A stretch of 64,000 bases of DNA from Sphingobium sp. V4 (GCF_029590555.1 NZ_CP081002.1:552501-616500); one strand, 5' to 3'; counted from the first letter of the stretch, positions 8,905 through 18,031 are shown. Numbers and translations are program-made. The notes: a model not told the origin generated them from the letters alone.

Positions 8905-9569
8905 GCGAGAATAGTCTTTCCTTGCCTGGTGGTCTTTTCCGCCATCTCCTCGGCGGGTGGCGGGGTGGGGACGAGAAGCCCGCGCTGCACTGCGGGCCGC
9001 ACCGAAATCCGGTCGAACCAGCGCTGAAGATGGGGAAAGCCGCTCATGTCGACACCCGCCCAGTCATGCCCCCGAACCCAGGGAAAGCAGGCGATGTCGG
9101 CGATCGAATAATCGCCGACCAGAAAATCGCGATCCGCCAGCCGCGTGTCCAACACCCCGAACAGCCGCTGGCTTTCGCGGACATAGCGGTCGATCACTGC
9201 CGGCAGCTTCTCGTCGAAATAGCGGTTGAAGACCGTCGCCTGCCCCATCATCGGGCCAAGCCCCGACATCTGCCACATCACCCACTGGATCACGCGGCTA
9301 CGATCTTGCGCATCGGCGGGGATGAAGCGCCCGAACTTCTCCGCCAGATAGAGCAGGATCGCGCCGGATTCGAAGATGGCGAAATCCCCCGCATCACGGT
9401 CCACCAGAGTCGGGATGCGGCCATTGGGATTGATCGCCACATACCAGTCCTGCTTCTGTACCCTGTCGGTCAGCGAAATCGGCGTCACCCGATAGGGCAC
9501 GCCCAGCTCTTCCAGCAGGATCGACACTTTCCAGCCATTGGGCGTCTCCGACGTCAGCAGTTCCAGCAT
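8901..9569 (-). CDS. nu-class (YghU/YfcG-like) glutathione S-transferase, possible GS-HPV lyase
   Basis: About 222 residues. Two adjacent ATGs exist (9572, 9569); 9569 has better spacing from GGAGAGG. The N-terminal thioredoxin-like domain has SETPNGWKV (Thr-x-Asn catalytic region of nu-class enzymes), [12 protein letters not shown] and [12 protein letters not shown], which binds the glutathione gamma-glutamyl part. The C-terminal domain is helical. Novosphingobium aromaticivorans NaGSTNu, of this class, removes glutathione from the thioether made by LigF and LigE. Divergent placement from ligF and coupling to the thioesterase suggest the same task here. It is not LigE: the N-terminal pattern differs. 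Confidence 0.8.
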   Translation of the reverse strand: MLELLTSETPNGWKVSILLEELGVPYRVTPISLTDRVQKQDWYVAINPNGRIPTLVDRDAGDFAIFESGAILLYLAEKFGRFIPADAQDRSRVIQWVMWQMSGLGPMMGQATVFNRYFDEKLPAVIDRYVRESQRLFGVLDTRLADRDFLVGDYSIADIACFPWVRGHDWAGVDMSGFPHLQRWFDRISVRPAVQRGLLVPTPPPAEEMAEKTTRQGKTILA

Positions 9570-9789
9570 CATCCTCTCCGACTTTTCTTCCCGTCCCCAA
9601 AGCAAAGCGCGGCCCTCCCTGCAAGACGAGTGGCGGCGCTATCATTGAGACTGACAGGTTGAGCGCTCCCCCCTGCCGGGTAGCGCCACTGATAGTATCC
9701 ACAGACGACTTGCGGCCCACAGGATCGCCCGGCACCACCTGTTGGCGAAGGCGCATCAGACGCCGCAAGCAACAAGGTGAGGATAGCGC

Positions 9790-10545
9790 ATGTTGACGCT
9801 CTACAGCTTCGGTCCGGCCGCCAATTCGTTGAAGCCGCTACTGGCCCTTTACGAAAAGGGGCTGGATTTCACGCCCCGCTTTGTCGATCCGACCCGGTTC
9901 GAGCATCATGAGGACTGGTTCAAGGCAATCAATCCGCGCGGCCAGGTGCCCGCGCTCGATCATGACGGTCATATCATCACGGAATCGACCGTCATCTGCG
10001 AATATCTGGAGGATGCCTTTCCGGACGCGCCGCGCCTGCGCCCGACCGATCCCGTACAGATCGCGGAAATGCGCGTCTGGACCAAATGGGTGGACGAATA
10101 TTTCTGCTGGTGCGTGTCGACCATCGGCTGGGAGCGGATGATCGGCCCGATGGCGCGCAAACTCTCCGACGAGGAGTTCGAGGAGAAACTGAAGCATATC
10201 CCCATCCCCGAACAGCAGGCCAAATGGCGCAGCGCCCGCGCCGGCTTCCCCCAGGCGGTACTGGACGAGGAAATGCGCAAGATCCGCGTATCGATCGAAC
10301 GGCTCGAAAAGCGCCTGTCGCAAAGTCCCTGGCTGGCGGGCGAAGTTTATACGCTCGCGGACATCTGCAACTTCGCGATCGCGAACGGGATGCAGTTCGG
10401 CTATGCCGACATCGTCAACCCCGACGCGACCCCGAATCTGGTCGCCTGGATCGACCGGATCAATGCCCGCCCCGCCGCGCAGGCCATGTTCGCCAACTCC
10501 AGGAGCGAAATGCCACCTCGCCCGGCTGCGGCGACAGCGGCCTGA
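9790..10545 (+). CDS. ligF: LigF-type beta-etherase (glutathione S-transferase)
   Basis: 251 residues. Diagnostic stretches match LigF of Sphingobium SYK-6 as I remember it: LYSFGPAANSLKPL at the N-terminus, INPRGQVPALDHDG, ITESTVICEYLED, VWTKWVDEYFCWCVSTIGW and LADICNFAIANG. LigF attacks the beta carbon of the alpha-keto beta-aryl ether with glutathione, releasing guaiacol and a glutathione thioether. GGTGAGG lies 7 bases before the ATG. It is the first gene of ligF-ligG-ALDH-CmcJ and is transcribed away from the nu-class GST. The stereopartner LigE is not in the window. Confidence 0.92.
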   Translation: MLTLYSFGPAANSLKPLLALYEKGLDFTPRFVDPTRFEHHEDWFKAINPRGQVPALDHDGHIITESTVICEYLEDAFPDAPRLRPTDPVQIAEMRVWTKWVDEYFCWCVSTIGWERMIGPMARKLSDEEFEEKLKHIPIPEQQAKWRSARAGFPQAVLDEEMRKIRVSIERLEKRLSQSPWLAGEVYTLADICNFAIANGMQFGYADIVNPDATPNLVAWIDRINARPAAQAMFANSRSEMPPRPAAATAA

Positions 10546-10549
10546 TCCC

Positions 10550-11371
10550 ATGACCTGGCAGGACGAACCGCCCGCGGGGCAGCTCAGAATGTACCATATT
10601 CCCGGTTGCCCCTTTTCCGAACGGATCGAGCTGCTGCTCGACCTCAAGGGACTGGATGGCATCATGGCCGACCATGAGATCGACATATCGCATCCGCGCC
10701 CCGCATGGCTGCTCGCCAAGACGCACGGCACAACCGCGCTCCCGGCTCTGGAACTGGAAAATGGAGAGACGCTGAAGGAAAGCATGGTCATCATGCGCTA
10801 TGTCGAGGATCGCTTTCCCGACCCGCCCGTGGCGCAGCAAGACCCATATGACCATGCAGTCGAGGCGATGCTGTGCGCGACCGATGGCCAGTTCACCGGC
10901 GCGGGTTACCGCATGATCCTCAATCGCGATCCGGCCAGGCGCGACGAGCACCGGGCCGAAGTTGATGCCCAATATGCGCGGCTGGACGCATTTCTGCGCC
11001 ATTATGCGCCGGACGGCGACTATCTGTTCGACCGCTTCGGCTGGGCGGAGGTCGCCTTTACGCCCATGTTCAAACGGCTCTGGTTCCTCGATTATTATGA
11101 GGCCTATCAGATCCCCCTGCATCTCACGCGGCTCCTGCGCTGGCGGGACGCCTGCCTGTCGCATCCGGTAGCACAGCGCCACCACGGCCATCGCGAGTTG
11201 ATGACGCTTTATTATGACTACGCCCAGGGCGGTGGCAACGGTCGCCTGCCCGAAGGCCGTCGCATCTCCAGCTTCACCCTCGACCCGCCCTGGCGCGACC
11301 GCCCCCTGCCCCCGCGCGATAAATGGGGCACGCCTGCCACCGACGCCGAACTCGGTCTCCTCCCCGCATAA
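10550..11371 (+). CDS. ligG: LigG-type glutathione lyase (omega-like GST)
   Basis: 273 residues, starting 5 bases after ligF. The active-site motif IPGCPFSER carries the omega-class cysteine (residue 20). LAKTHGTTALP, GYRMILNRD, FGWAEVAFTPMFKRLWFLDYYE, YYDYAQGGGNGR and the C-terminal PPRDKWG and ATDAELGL strongly recall LigG of SYK-6. LigG removes glutathione from the thioether made by LigF, giving hydroxypropiovanillone. A nu-class GST able in principle to do the same job is encoded next door, so the two may split stereoisomers or act redundantly. Confidence 0.92.
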   Translation: MTWQDEPPAGQLRMYHIPGCPFSERIELLLDLKGLDGIMADHEIDISHPRPAWLLAKTHGTTALPALELENGETLKESMVIMRYVEDRFPDPPVAQQDPYDHAVEAMLCATDGQFTGAGYRMILNRDPARRDEHRAEVDAQYARLDAFLRHYAPDGDYLFDRFGWAEVAFTPMFKRLWFLDYYEAYQIPLHLTRLLRWRDACLSHPVAQRHHGHRELMTLYYDYAQGGGNGRLPEGRRISSFTLDPPWRDRPLPPRDKWGTPATDAELGLLPA

Positions 11372-11380
11372 GGACATCCC

Positions 11381-12817
11381 ATGCCCAACACGCTCCAGCA
11401 CTATATCGACGGCCAGTGGGTCGAGAGCCAGGGCGGCCGGACGATGGCCGTCATCAACCCCGCGACGGACCAACGCGCCGCTGACCTGATACTGGGCACG
11501 GCGGCCGATGTGGATGCGGCAGTGATCGCCGCGCGCCACGCCTTCGACACCTTCTCCCGAACCAGCCGCGAAGAACGGATCGCGCTGCTCGAACGCATCA
11601 TCGGTGAATATCAGAAACGCGTGCCCGACATCGCCCGCGCCATCGCCACCGAAATGGGCTGCCCCATCTCCATGGCGCAAACGGCGCAGGCGGGATCGGG
11701 CCTGGGCCATCTGAGGCAGGCGCTCAACGCGCTGAAGAATTACGAATTTTCCGAGAAGATCGGCGACAATCGGGTCGTGCGCGAACCGATCGGCGTGGTG
11801 GCGCTCATCACGCCGTGGAACTGGCCGATGAACCAGATCGTGGCCAAGGTCGGCCCGGCGCTGGCAGCGGGCTGCACGATGATCCTGAAGCCCTCCGAAG
11901 AAGCGCCCAGTTGCGCCGCCATCTTTGCCGAGATATTGGACGCGGCGGGCGTGCCACCGGGCGTCTTCAACCTGGTGCAGGGCGATGGCGAAGGCGTGGG
12001 CACCGCGCTCGCCAAGCATCCCGACATCGACATGGTGAGCTTCACCGGCTCCACCCGCGCGGGCATCATGGTGGCCAAGAACGCGGCCGATACGGTCAAG
12101 CGCGTCGCGCAGGAACTGGGTGGCAAATCGCCCAACATCATTTTGGAAGGCACGCCGCTCGACAAGGCGCTGCCGGGCGGCGTGGGCGGCGTGCTGCTCA
12201 ACAGCGGCCAGAGTTGCGTCGCGCCCACCCGGATGCTCGTCCACAAGTCCCAGCATGACGAAGCGGCGGAAAAGGTCGGCGCGCTGTTCGCCGCCAAGAA
12301 GGTGGGCGATCCGCAGATCGAGGGCGATCATATCGGCCCGGTCGTCAGTCAGCGCCAATGGGAGCGTATCCAGGGCCTGATCCAGTCCGGAATCGACGAA
12401 GGCGCGACCCTGGTCACCGGCGGCACCGGCCGTCCCGAAGGCATGGACGCGGGCAGTTATGTCCGCCCCACCGTCTTCGCCAATGTCACGCCGGACATGA
12501 CGATCGCCAAGGAGGAGATTTTCGGTCCCGTTCTCGTCCTCATGCCCTATGCAGATGATGAGGACGCGATCCGCATCGCCAACGACACGCCCTATGGGCT
12601 GGGCGCCTATGTCGCGGGCGATCCCGCCCGTGCGCGCAAGTTCGTCAGTCGCATCCGGGCGGGAGCCGTGTTCGTCAATGTCGGTGGCCTGGCCTTCGAC
12701 ATGCCGTTCGGCGGCTACAAACAATCGGGCAATGGTCGCGAATTCGGCAAGTTCGGGCTGGAAGAATTTCTGGAGGTGAAATCGGTGATCGGCGCGCTGC
12801 CAGAGGAAGTCGACTAA
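11381..12817 (+). CDS. NAD(P)-dependent aldehyde dehydrogenase
   Basis: 478 residues, full-length ALDH. Key parts visible are TPWNWPMNQ, KPSEEAP, FTGSTRAG (cofactor site), the catalytic Glu in QELGGKSPN, the nucleophilic Cys in NSGQSCVAP, and EEIFGPVL. AAGGACATCCC precedes the ATG. Its place right after ligG suggests it oxidises vanilloyl acetaldehyde, the aldehyde made from hydroxypropiovanillone, to vanilloyl acetate, the presumed substrate of the BKACE at 5.6 kb. The operon position supports this; the sequence alone would allow many aldehydes. Confidence 0.88.
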   Translation: MPNTLQHYIDGQWVESQGGRTMAVINPATDQRAADLILGTAADVDAAVIAARHAFDTFSRTSREERIALLERIIGEYQKRVPDIARAIATEMGCPISMAQTAQAGSGLGHLRQALNALKNYEFSEKIGDNRVVREPIGVVALITPWNWPMNQIVAKVGPALAAGCTMILKPSEEAPSCAAIFAEILDAAGVPPGVFNLVQGDGEGVGTALAKHPDIDMVSFTGSTRAGIMVAKNAADTVKRVAQELGGKSPNIILEGTPLDKALPGGVGGVLLNSGQSCVAPTRMLVHKSQHDEAAEKVGALFAAKKVGDPQIEGDHIGPVVSQRQWERIQGLIQSGIDEGATLVTGGTGRPEGMDAGSYVRPTVFANVTPDMTIAKEEIFGPVLVLMPYADDEDAIRIANDTPYGLGAYVAGDPARARKFVSRIRAGAVFVNVGGLAFDMPFGGYKQSGNGREFGKFGLEEFLEVKSVIGALPEEVD

Positions 12818-13728
12818 TGGCCAGCCTGCCGATCGCAGCCGATGTCGAGGATAGCGCGCGGCAGGCGCCCGCGCTGATCCGCTATCTCGATGAAGGCGAT
12901 TTCGTCACGCGGCGCTATGTGTCGCGTGGCGTGGAGATCAACACCGGCACCTATGGCGACCATCGCATGATGGTGCGCGACGGGATGCCGATCCGCGATC
13001 ATTTCCGTTTCGACACGCATGGCTTCATGCTGGGCAAACATCGCAGCGGCATCGCCGATTTCTTCGACAAGGAGGAGGTCGATCGGCTCTATCTGGGCGA
13101 ATGTGAAGACGCGATCCGCGCGCTGACCGGCGCAACCTGCGTGTCGGCGGGCGGATGGATGATCCGCACCTCCGCCGATCTCACTGCACGCGCCCAGGAA
13201 AAGGTCGAGAATTACCGCCATGAAGGCGGCATCCAGCCACCGGCGGGCGAGGCGCATGTCGATTATAATGAAATCACCGGCCGCCGCGCAGCCGAGCGCG
13301 CCTATGCCGCCGCCTTCCCCGATGGGCCGGGCTATAAACGCTATGTCTGCGTCAGTTTCTGGCGCACTTTTACGCCCGGCCCGCAGGATTGGCCGCTGGC
13401 CGTGTGCGACGGCCGCACTGTGTCCGATGAGGAGGCGACGTCCAACACCTTGTTCGTGGTGGACGAGCTGCCGGTCGGCGACGCATTGACAGCGCCGGTC
13501 GCAGGCGAGGACCAGATGATCGCCGCCTCAATCTTCCGCCATCGGGACCGTCACCGCTGGTGGTATTTTTCGAACATGGCGGCGGACGATGTGCTGCTGT
13601 TCAAATTCCAGGACAGCGATCATGATGTAACGTGGCGCTGCCCCCATACCGCATTCCACGACAGCAGCCTGCCCGACACGCAGACGCGATCCAGCATCGA
13701 GGTGCGGGCGGTGGCGTTTTTCGAATAA
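12817..13728 (+). CDS. CmcJ/NvfI-family non-haem iron oxygenase candidate
   Basis: 303 residues, overlapping the ALDH stop by one base (TAATG). The C-terminal half has the marks of the CmcJ/AsaB/NvfI group: HVDYN (His147, Asp149), the YVCVSFWRTF strand, IFRHRDRHRWWYF, LLFKFQDSD, and PHTAFHDSSLP (His277) followed by IEVRAVAFFE. His147, Asp149 and His277 could form a 2-His-1-carboxylate iron site, with a late Arg binding 2-oxoglutarate. Fungal NvfI is a 2-oxoglutarate oxygenase. Its role in a lig operon is unknown: hydroxylation or side-chain cleavage of an aryl propanoid is only an inference. Confidence 0.72.
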   Translation: MASLPIAADVEDSARQAPALIRYLDEGDFVTRRYVSRGVEINTGTYGDHRMMVRDGMPIRDHFRFDTHGFMLGKHRSGIADFFDKEEVDRLYLGECEDAIRALTGATCVSAGGWMIRTSADLTARAQEKVENYRHEGGIQPPAGEAHVDYNEITGRRAAERAYAAAFPDGPGYKRYVCVSFWRTFTPGPQDWPLAVCDGRTVSDEEATSNTLFVVDELPVGDALTAPVAGEDQMIAASIFRHRDRHRWWYFSNMAADDVLLFKFQDSDHDVTWRCPHTAFHDSSLPDTQTRSSIEVRAVAFFE

Positions 13729-13745
13729 GGTTCGTTCTTGCTTTT

Positions 13746-14156
13746 CTACCAGCGTAACAGCCCGACCAGTTCCTGCCGCCAGGGCCATAGCAGGATCGCG
13801 TTCAACATCAGCGTCACGATCCCGAACGCATATTCGACCACGCCCGGATCGAGCACGAAATTCCAATAGCCGATCACGATATTGAGCGGCACGCAGGCGA
13901 GCGCTGCGGGCAGGATCGCCCGGTTCGCCAGCACCAGCAGCGCGACGATGATCTCCATGAGCTTGATCCAGGCGAACAGGCCACTGTGGATCACCGCGAG
14001 CGTGAACTCCCGCGCCAGCGGCGTATTGCCCAGCGGCTGCAATTCGAAGGGCGTGAAATATTCCACCCCGGAAAACAGGAACCAGCCGCCGAAGATGATC
14101 CGGGCGGCAGTGAACGCCGCCCCGGTTCCGCGCCCCTGCGCGTCCAGCGCGATCAT
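13746..14156 (-). CDS. DoxX-like four-helix membrane protein
   Basis: 136 residues with four hydrophobic segments (roughly 15-37, 60-78, 82-104, 110-130) and the RIIFGGWFLFSGVEYF start typical of DoxX/DoxD-like inner-membrane proteins. It follows the ALDH gene by 2 bases and ends the operon that begins with the TonB receptor. The family is loosely tied to respiratory-chain or redox functions; no specific role can be assigned. Confidence 0.75.
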   Translation of the reverse strand: MIALDAQGRGTGAAFTAARIIFGGWFLFSGVEYFTPFELQPLGNTPLAREFTLAVIHSGLFAWIKLMEIIVALLVLANRAILPAALACVPLNIVIGYWNFVLDPGVVEYAFGIVTLMLNAILLWPWRQELVGLLRW

Positions 14157-14158
14157 CC

Positions 14159-15637
14159 TCAGAAACCCGCGGGCGCGCCGTCGAGCAGGATCGTCTTGGT
14201 TTCCAGATAGGGCTGCAACCCTTCCACCCCGCCCTCGCGGCCGATGCCCGATTGCTTGAAGCCGCCGAAAGGCAGGCCAAATTCCAGCTTCATGCCATTC
14301 TGGCCAAAGCCGCCCGCGCGGATGCGCCGACCGATGCGATAGGCGGCGTCAGCGTCGTTGGTCAGCACCGATCCGTTGAGGCCGAAGCTGCTGTCGTTGG
14401 CGATACGGATCGCATCCTCCTCATCCTCGGCCGGGATCAGGCACAGAACCGGGCCGAAAATCTCCTCCTGCGCGATGCGGCTGGCGTTATCGACATTGGC
14501 GAACAGGGTCGGCTCGATGAAATAGCCCTTGTTCATATGCGCCGGACGATTGCCGCCCGTCACCAGATCGGCGCTCTCCCGGCCCAGCGCGACATACTCC
14601 TCTACCCGCGCCAGCTGGCGCTTCATCGCGACCGGGCCCAGCTGGGTATCGGGCGCATCGCTATGGCCGATGCGGATGCCCTGCATCACCTTGGCGATGG
14701 CGTCGGCCAGCGCGTCATGCCGGTGCCGGGGCACGATGGCGCGGCTGAGCATGGCGCAGACCTGCCCGCTCATGATGGTGATGGTGTTGCCCAGGATCGC
14801 GGCGGCCACTTCGATCGGGAAGTCGTCGCGCACGATCGCCGCCGACTTGCCGCCCAGTTCCAGCGTGCAGCGCGCCACCCGTCCGGCGCACACCTCGCCG
14901 ATCCGTTTGCCCGCCAGCGTCGATCCGGTGAACGTCACCTTGTCGATCCCCGGATTGCGAACCAGATGGTCGGACGCATCGCGCCCGGCCGCCACCAGGT
15001 TGACGACACCTGCAGGAACCCCCGCCGCCTCCGCCGCTTCCGCTATGATATACGCCTCCAGCGGGGTTTCGGGCGAGGGCTTCATGATGACGGTGCAGCC
15101 CGCGACCAGCGCATAGGCGACCTTTGCCGACATGATGCCATAGGGCGCGTTCCACGGCGCGATCGCCGCGACTACGCCCGCAGGCTCCTGCACCACGATC
15201 GCGGTGTCGACCATGTGCGACGGGCGCCGTTCCACGAAGGGATAGGTATCGGCATAGCCCGCGATCGCCATCAGCGTCGCGGTCGCGCCGCCGGTCATGA
15301 CCGGCGCGAAGCTGGCGAGGCCACCGACCTGCGCGGTCCAGGCCGCCGCCAGTTCGGGCGCGCGCCTTTCCAGCTCCGCGCCCATCCGCCGGACAATGGC
15401 GCCGCGCTCGGCGGGGGCCATGCTGGGCCATGGCCCGTCATCGAACGCCGTGCGCGCAGCCGCGACGGCGCGGTCCATGTCCGCTTCCGTGCCGTCGGCG
15501 ACCCGCGCGATGACCGCCTCGCTATTGGGCGACACGATCTCGATCACGCCATCGCCGGTGGAATCGATCCACGCGCCGCCGATGAACAATTTGTCGGGAT
15601 GGGCGATGCGGATGCCTGCGGGAATCATGCTGTCCAT
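14159..15637 (-). CDS. aldehyde dehydrogenase in the stilbene-type cluster
   Basis: 492 residues. ALDH marks are APWNAPYG, MKPSPETP, FTGSTLAGK, LELGGKSA (general base Glu), the catalytic Cys in SGQVCAM, and EEIFGPVL. ATG at 15637 follows GAGAGGAA closely; an ATG nine bases further in is possible. It sits 6 bases after the TonB receptor and 2 bases before the DoxX gene, so all three are one operon behind the TAACGATCGTTA promoter. The natural substrate by context is an aromatic aldehyde released by the adjacent lignostilbene-type dioxygenase. Confidence 0.88.
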   Translation of the reverse strand: MDSMIPAGIRIAHPDKLFIGGAWIDSTGDGVIEIVSPNSEAVIARVADGTEADMDRAVAAARTAFDDGPWPSMAPAERGAIVRRMGAELERRAPELAAAWTAQVGGLASFAPVMTGGATATLMAIAGYADTYPFVERRPSHMVDTAIVVQEPAGVVAAIAPWNAPYGIMSAKVAYALVAGCTVIMKPSPETPLEAYIIAEAAEAAGVPAGVVNLVAAGRDASDHLVRNPGIDKVTFTGSTLAGKRIGEVCAGRVARCTLELGGKSAAIVRDDFPIEVAAAILGNTITIMSGQVCAMLSRAIVPRHRHDALADAIAKVMQGIRIGHSDAPDTQLGPVAMKRQLARVEEYVALGRESADLVTGGNRPAHMNKGYFIEPTLFANVDNASRIAQEEIFGPVLCLIPAEDEEDAIRIANDSSFGLNGSVLTNDADAAYRIGRRIRAGGFGQNGMKLEFGLPFGGFKQSGIGREGGVEGLQPYLETKTILLDGAPAGF

Positions 15638-15643
15638 TTCCTC

Positions 15644-18031
15644 TCAGAAGCTTTTCTTGACGGTCGCGGTCCATTCGCGCGGCCGGCCGACCGTGCCGGT
15701 GACGACGCCGAAAGTGCCGACATTTTCCGCCACGCCATTATAATAGAATTTGTCGAAGACATTGGTGACACCGACGCTGAGCGACCAGTCCTTGTCCGCC
15801 GCCTGATAGGTCAGCCGCGCATTCACCAGGCTGGGCGCGTCGATCAGATTATAGGGGTTGTTGACCGAGTTATAATAGAAGTTCGAGCGCCAGGACCAGT
15901 CGATCCGCGGCGTCATCGTGCCGCTGCCGCCAAGGTCCGCTTCATATTGCACGCCCGCCGACAATTGCCATTTGCTGATGAAAGGCGCGATCATGTCCTT
16001 CGTCACCAGAGTCGCCGGGTTGGTGATCGCCTTATAGTCGAAATCCAGATAGCCGACCGACGCATCGAACGACAGACCGTCCGCCGGGCGCAGTTGCGCT
16101 TCCAGCTCCCATCCGAACACCTCCGCATCGCCCGCATTGGACGGCACCGAACAGGACAGGACGATGCTTTCCGGACACTGATAGCGGACAAGCTGCATAT
16201 CGTTATATTTGTTGAGGAACACCGCGCCATTCAGGCGCAGCATCCGGCCGAGCAGGTCGGCCTTGAACCCGGCTTCATAGGTGGTCAGCTTTTCCGGGCC
16301 GAAGGTCTGGACCTGGTCCGGCGCGGACGGGCGCGGATTGATGCCGCCCCCCTTGAAGCCGGTCGATAGCTGGGCGTAGGTCATGAGTTCGTCCGACCAG
16401 CGATAGTTGACGCCGATGCGGTAATCGACCCGGTTGCCCTTGAACGTGCCGGTCAGCCCATCCAGCCCGACCAGCAGGAAGTTCGGCGTGAAGAAGGCGC
16501 CGCTCGGCAAGCTGCCGTCCACATTGCGGCGCGAATAGCGATAGGTCTTCTTGTCGTCGGTATAACGCAGCCCGCCGATGATATTGAAGGCGTCGGTGAC
16601 ATGAAATTCGCCATGGGCGAAGACCGAGGCGCTGCGGTTCTTGATCACGTCGTCCGACAGGAAATCGAAGAGCAGGGTCGGAATCTGGCTGCGGCCCTGG
16701 ATCGTGTCCGTGGCGTTATAATAGAAGCCGCCGACGGTCAGGTCGACCAGATCGTTGAAATTGGCGCTGAGGCGCACTTCCTGCGTGAACTGCTCATGGC
16801 CGTAGGTGAATTGCTGCAACAGGATAGCGAGCGGCGATCCGTCGACGTCGATCGCGCTGGTGCCGTCGGCGCTGCGATAGCCGGTGATCGATTTCAGCTT
16901 CAGACTGTCCGACAGATCATAGTCGATCGTGCCAGACAGGCCCCATGCCTTGACCGTGCTGGTCGGGCTGGCGGTGAAGCCGCCCGGCGCGATCTGGGTC
17001 GGGATGCCGAACACCGTCGTATAATTGCCGCCGGTCGCGTAAGTGGCGTAGGAACTATAGCTCTTGGCGCCGGTTAGGAAGCGGCTGTCGAACGGGATGC
17101 CGGCGGTAGGATCGCCCGCGACATAGCTGCGCACCGATGGATTGTCGGCATAAAGCAATTTGGTCGCGACCGTCTCGCTATTGTCCTTGGACACATCGGC
17201 GACGATGTTGATTTCCAGCGGCGCTCCGGCTGGCGCGTAGCGCAGCGCGGCGCGCAGCGCCATCACGTCGATCCCGCCTTCAGTGCCGATCCGGCAATTT
17301 TTGTTGCCACTGCTGGTGGGGATGCCCGACGCCGGATTGACGCAGCCATAGTCGAGCAGCTTCATATAACCGTCGACATTCTTCGACACGCCCGACACCC
17401 GCAGGAACAGGTCGTCAGTCAACGGCACATTGGCGCTGCCGCGCAGTTCCAGCCGGTCGAACCGGCCGTAGGTCGCCTCGATGAAACCGCCGGTTGTCGA
17501 ATCGGGCTTCTTGCTGAACAGCTTGACCGCGCCGCCGACGCTGTTCTTGCCCGCCAGCGTGCCCTGCGGCCCGCGCAGCACCTCGACCCGTTCCAGGTCG
17601 GTCAGGTCCATCACCGCGCCGAAGGTCGTGCCATAATAGATGTCGTCGATATAGATACCAACGCCCGGCTCCAGCGCGAAACTGGCGTCGAGTTGCCCCA
17701 CGCCGCGAATGAAGGCGGCGACGGCATTGCCCTGGATGCTGGTCGCGGGCGCCAGCGCGACGTTGGGCGCGAACTGGCCAAGATCGGTGACGCTGGTCTG
17801 GCTGCGCGCCGCCAGCGTGTCGGCAGACACCGCGGTGATCGCGATGGGCGTGTCCTGCAAGTTCTGCGCGCGAAACTGGGCCGTGACGATGATGTCGGCG
17901 GCGCCGGGCTGATCCGCCGGCTGCTCCGGCGTTGCCGCCTCCTGGGCCCATGCGGGCGCGGCGATCATCGCCGACGCCAGCGCCAGACCCGCCGCATGTG
18001 CTTGAAACCGGCTCTTCCAGATTGTCGCCAT
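15644..18031 (-). CDS. TonB-dependent outer-membrane receptor
   Basis: About 795 residues. ATG at 18031 is preceded by GGGAGG at 8 bases. The signal peptide ends near APAWAQ; the TonB-box-like ADIIVTA and the plug domain follow (DTPIAITAVSADTL, GVGIYIDDIYYG, LERVEVLRGPQGTLAGKN), then a 22-strand barrel ending in VKKSF with terminal Phe. No N-terminal signalling domain is present, so it is not a FecA-type transducer. Sphingomonads use such receptors to import aromatic and lignin-derived molecules; the ALDH and DoxX genes downstream suggest that here. The leader from its promoter is about 175 bases long. Confidence 0.9.
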   Translation of the reverse strand: MATIWKSRFQAHAAGLALASAMIAAPAWAQEAATPEQPADQPGAADIIVTAQFRAQNLQDTPIAITAVSADTLAARSQTSVTDLGQFAPNVALAPATSIQGNAVAAFIRGVGQLDASFALEPGVGIYIDDIYYGTTFGAVMDLTDLERVEVLRGPQGTLAGKNSVGGAVKLFSKKPDSTTGGFIEATYGRFDRLELRGSANVPLTDDLFLRVSGVSKNVDGYMKLLDYGCVNPASGIPTSSGNKNCRIGTEGGIDVMALRAALRYAPAGAPLEINIVADVSKDNSETVATKLLYADNPSVRSYVAGDPTAGIPFDSRFLTGAKSYSSYATYATGGNYTTVFGIPTQIAPGGFTASPTSTVKAWGLSGTIDYDLSDSLKLKSITGYRSADGTSAIDVDGSPLAILLQQFTYGHEQFTQEVRLSANFNDLVDLTVGGFYYNATDTIQGRSQIPTLLFDFLSDDVIKNRSASVFAHGEFHVTDAFNIIGGLRYTDDKKTYRYSRRNVDGSLPSGAFFTPNFLLVGLDGLTGTFKGNRVDYRIGVNYRWSDELMTYAQLSTGFKGGGINPRPSAPDQVQTFGPEKLTTYEAGFKADLLGRMLRLNGAVFLNKYNDMQLVRYQCPESIVLSCSVPSNAGDAEVFGWELEAQLRPADGLSFDASVGYLDFDYKAITNPATLVTKDMIAPFISKWQLSAGVQYEADLGGSGTMTPRIDWSWRSNFYYNSVNNPYNLIDAPSLVNARLTYQAADKDWSLSVGVTNVFDKFYYNGVAENVGTFGVVTGTVGRPREWTATVKKSF

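Noticed and set aside
8901..9569. Reading the nu-class GST as LigE
   Set aside because: The N-terminus [16 protein letters not shown] and the INPNGRIP segment are nu-class (YghU-like), unlike the LigE N-terminus. LigE is therefore considered absent from the window.
9635..9695. GGCGCTA...TAGCGCC and CTATCA...TGATAG inverted pairs in the ligF upstream region
   Set aside because: Arms are short and about 40 bases apart; in GC-rich intergenic DNA this can arise by chance.
14252..16369. About 700-codon plus-strand frame across the ALDH and TonB receptor genes
   Set aside because: It spans two real genes on the opposite strand, has antisense-like composition and no ribosome site or family.
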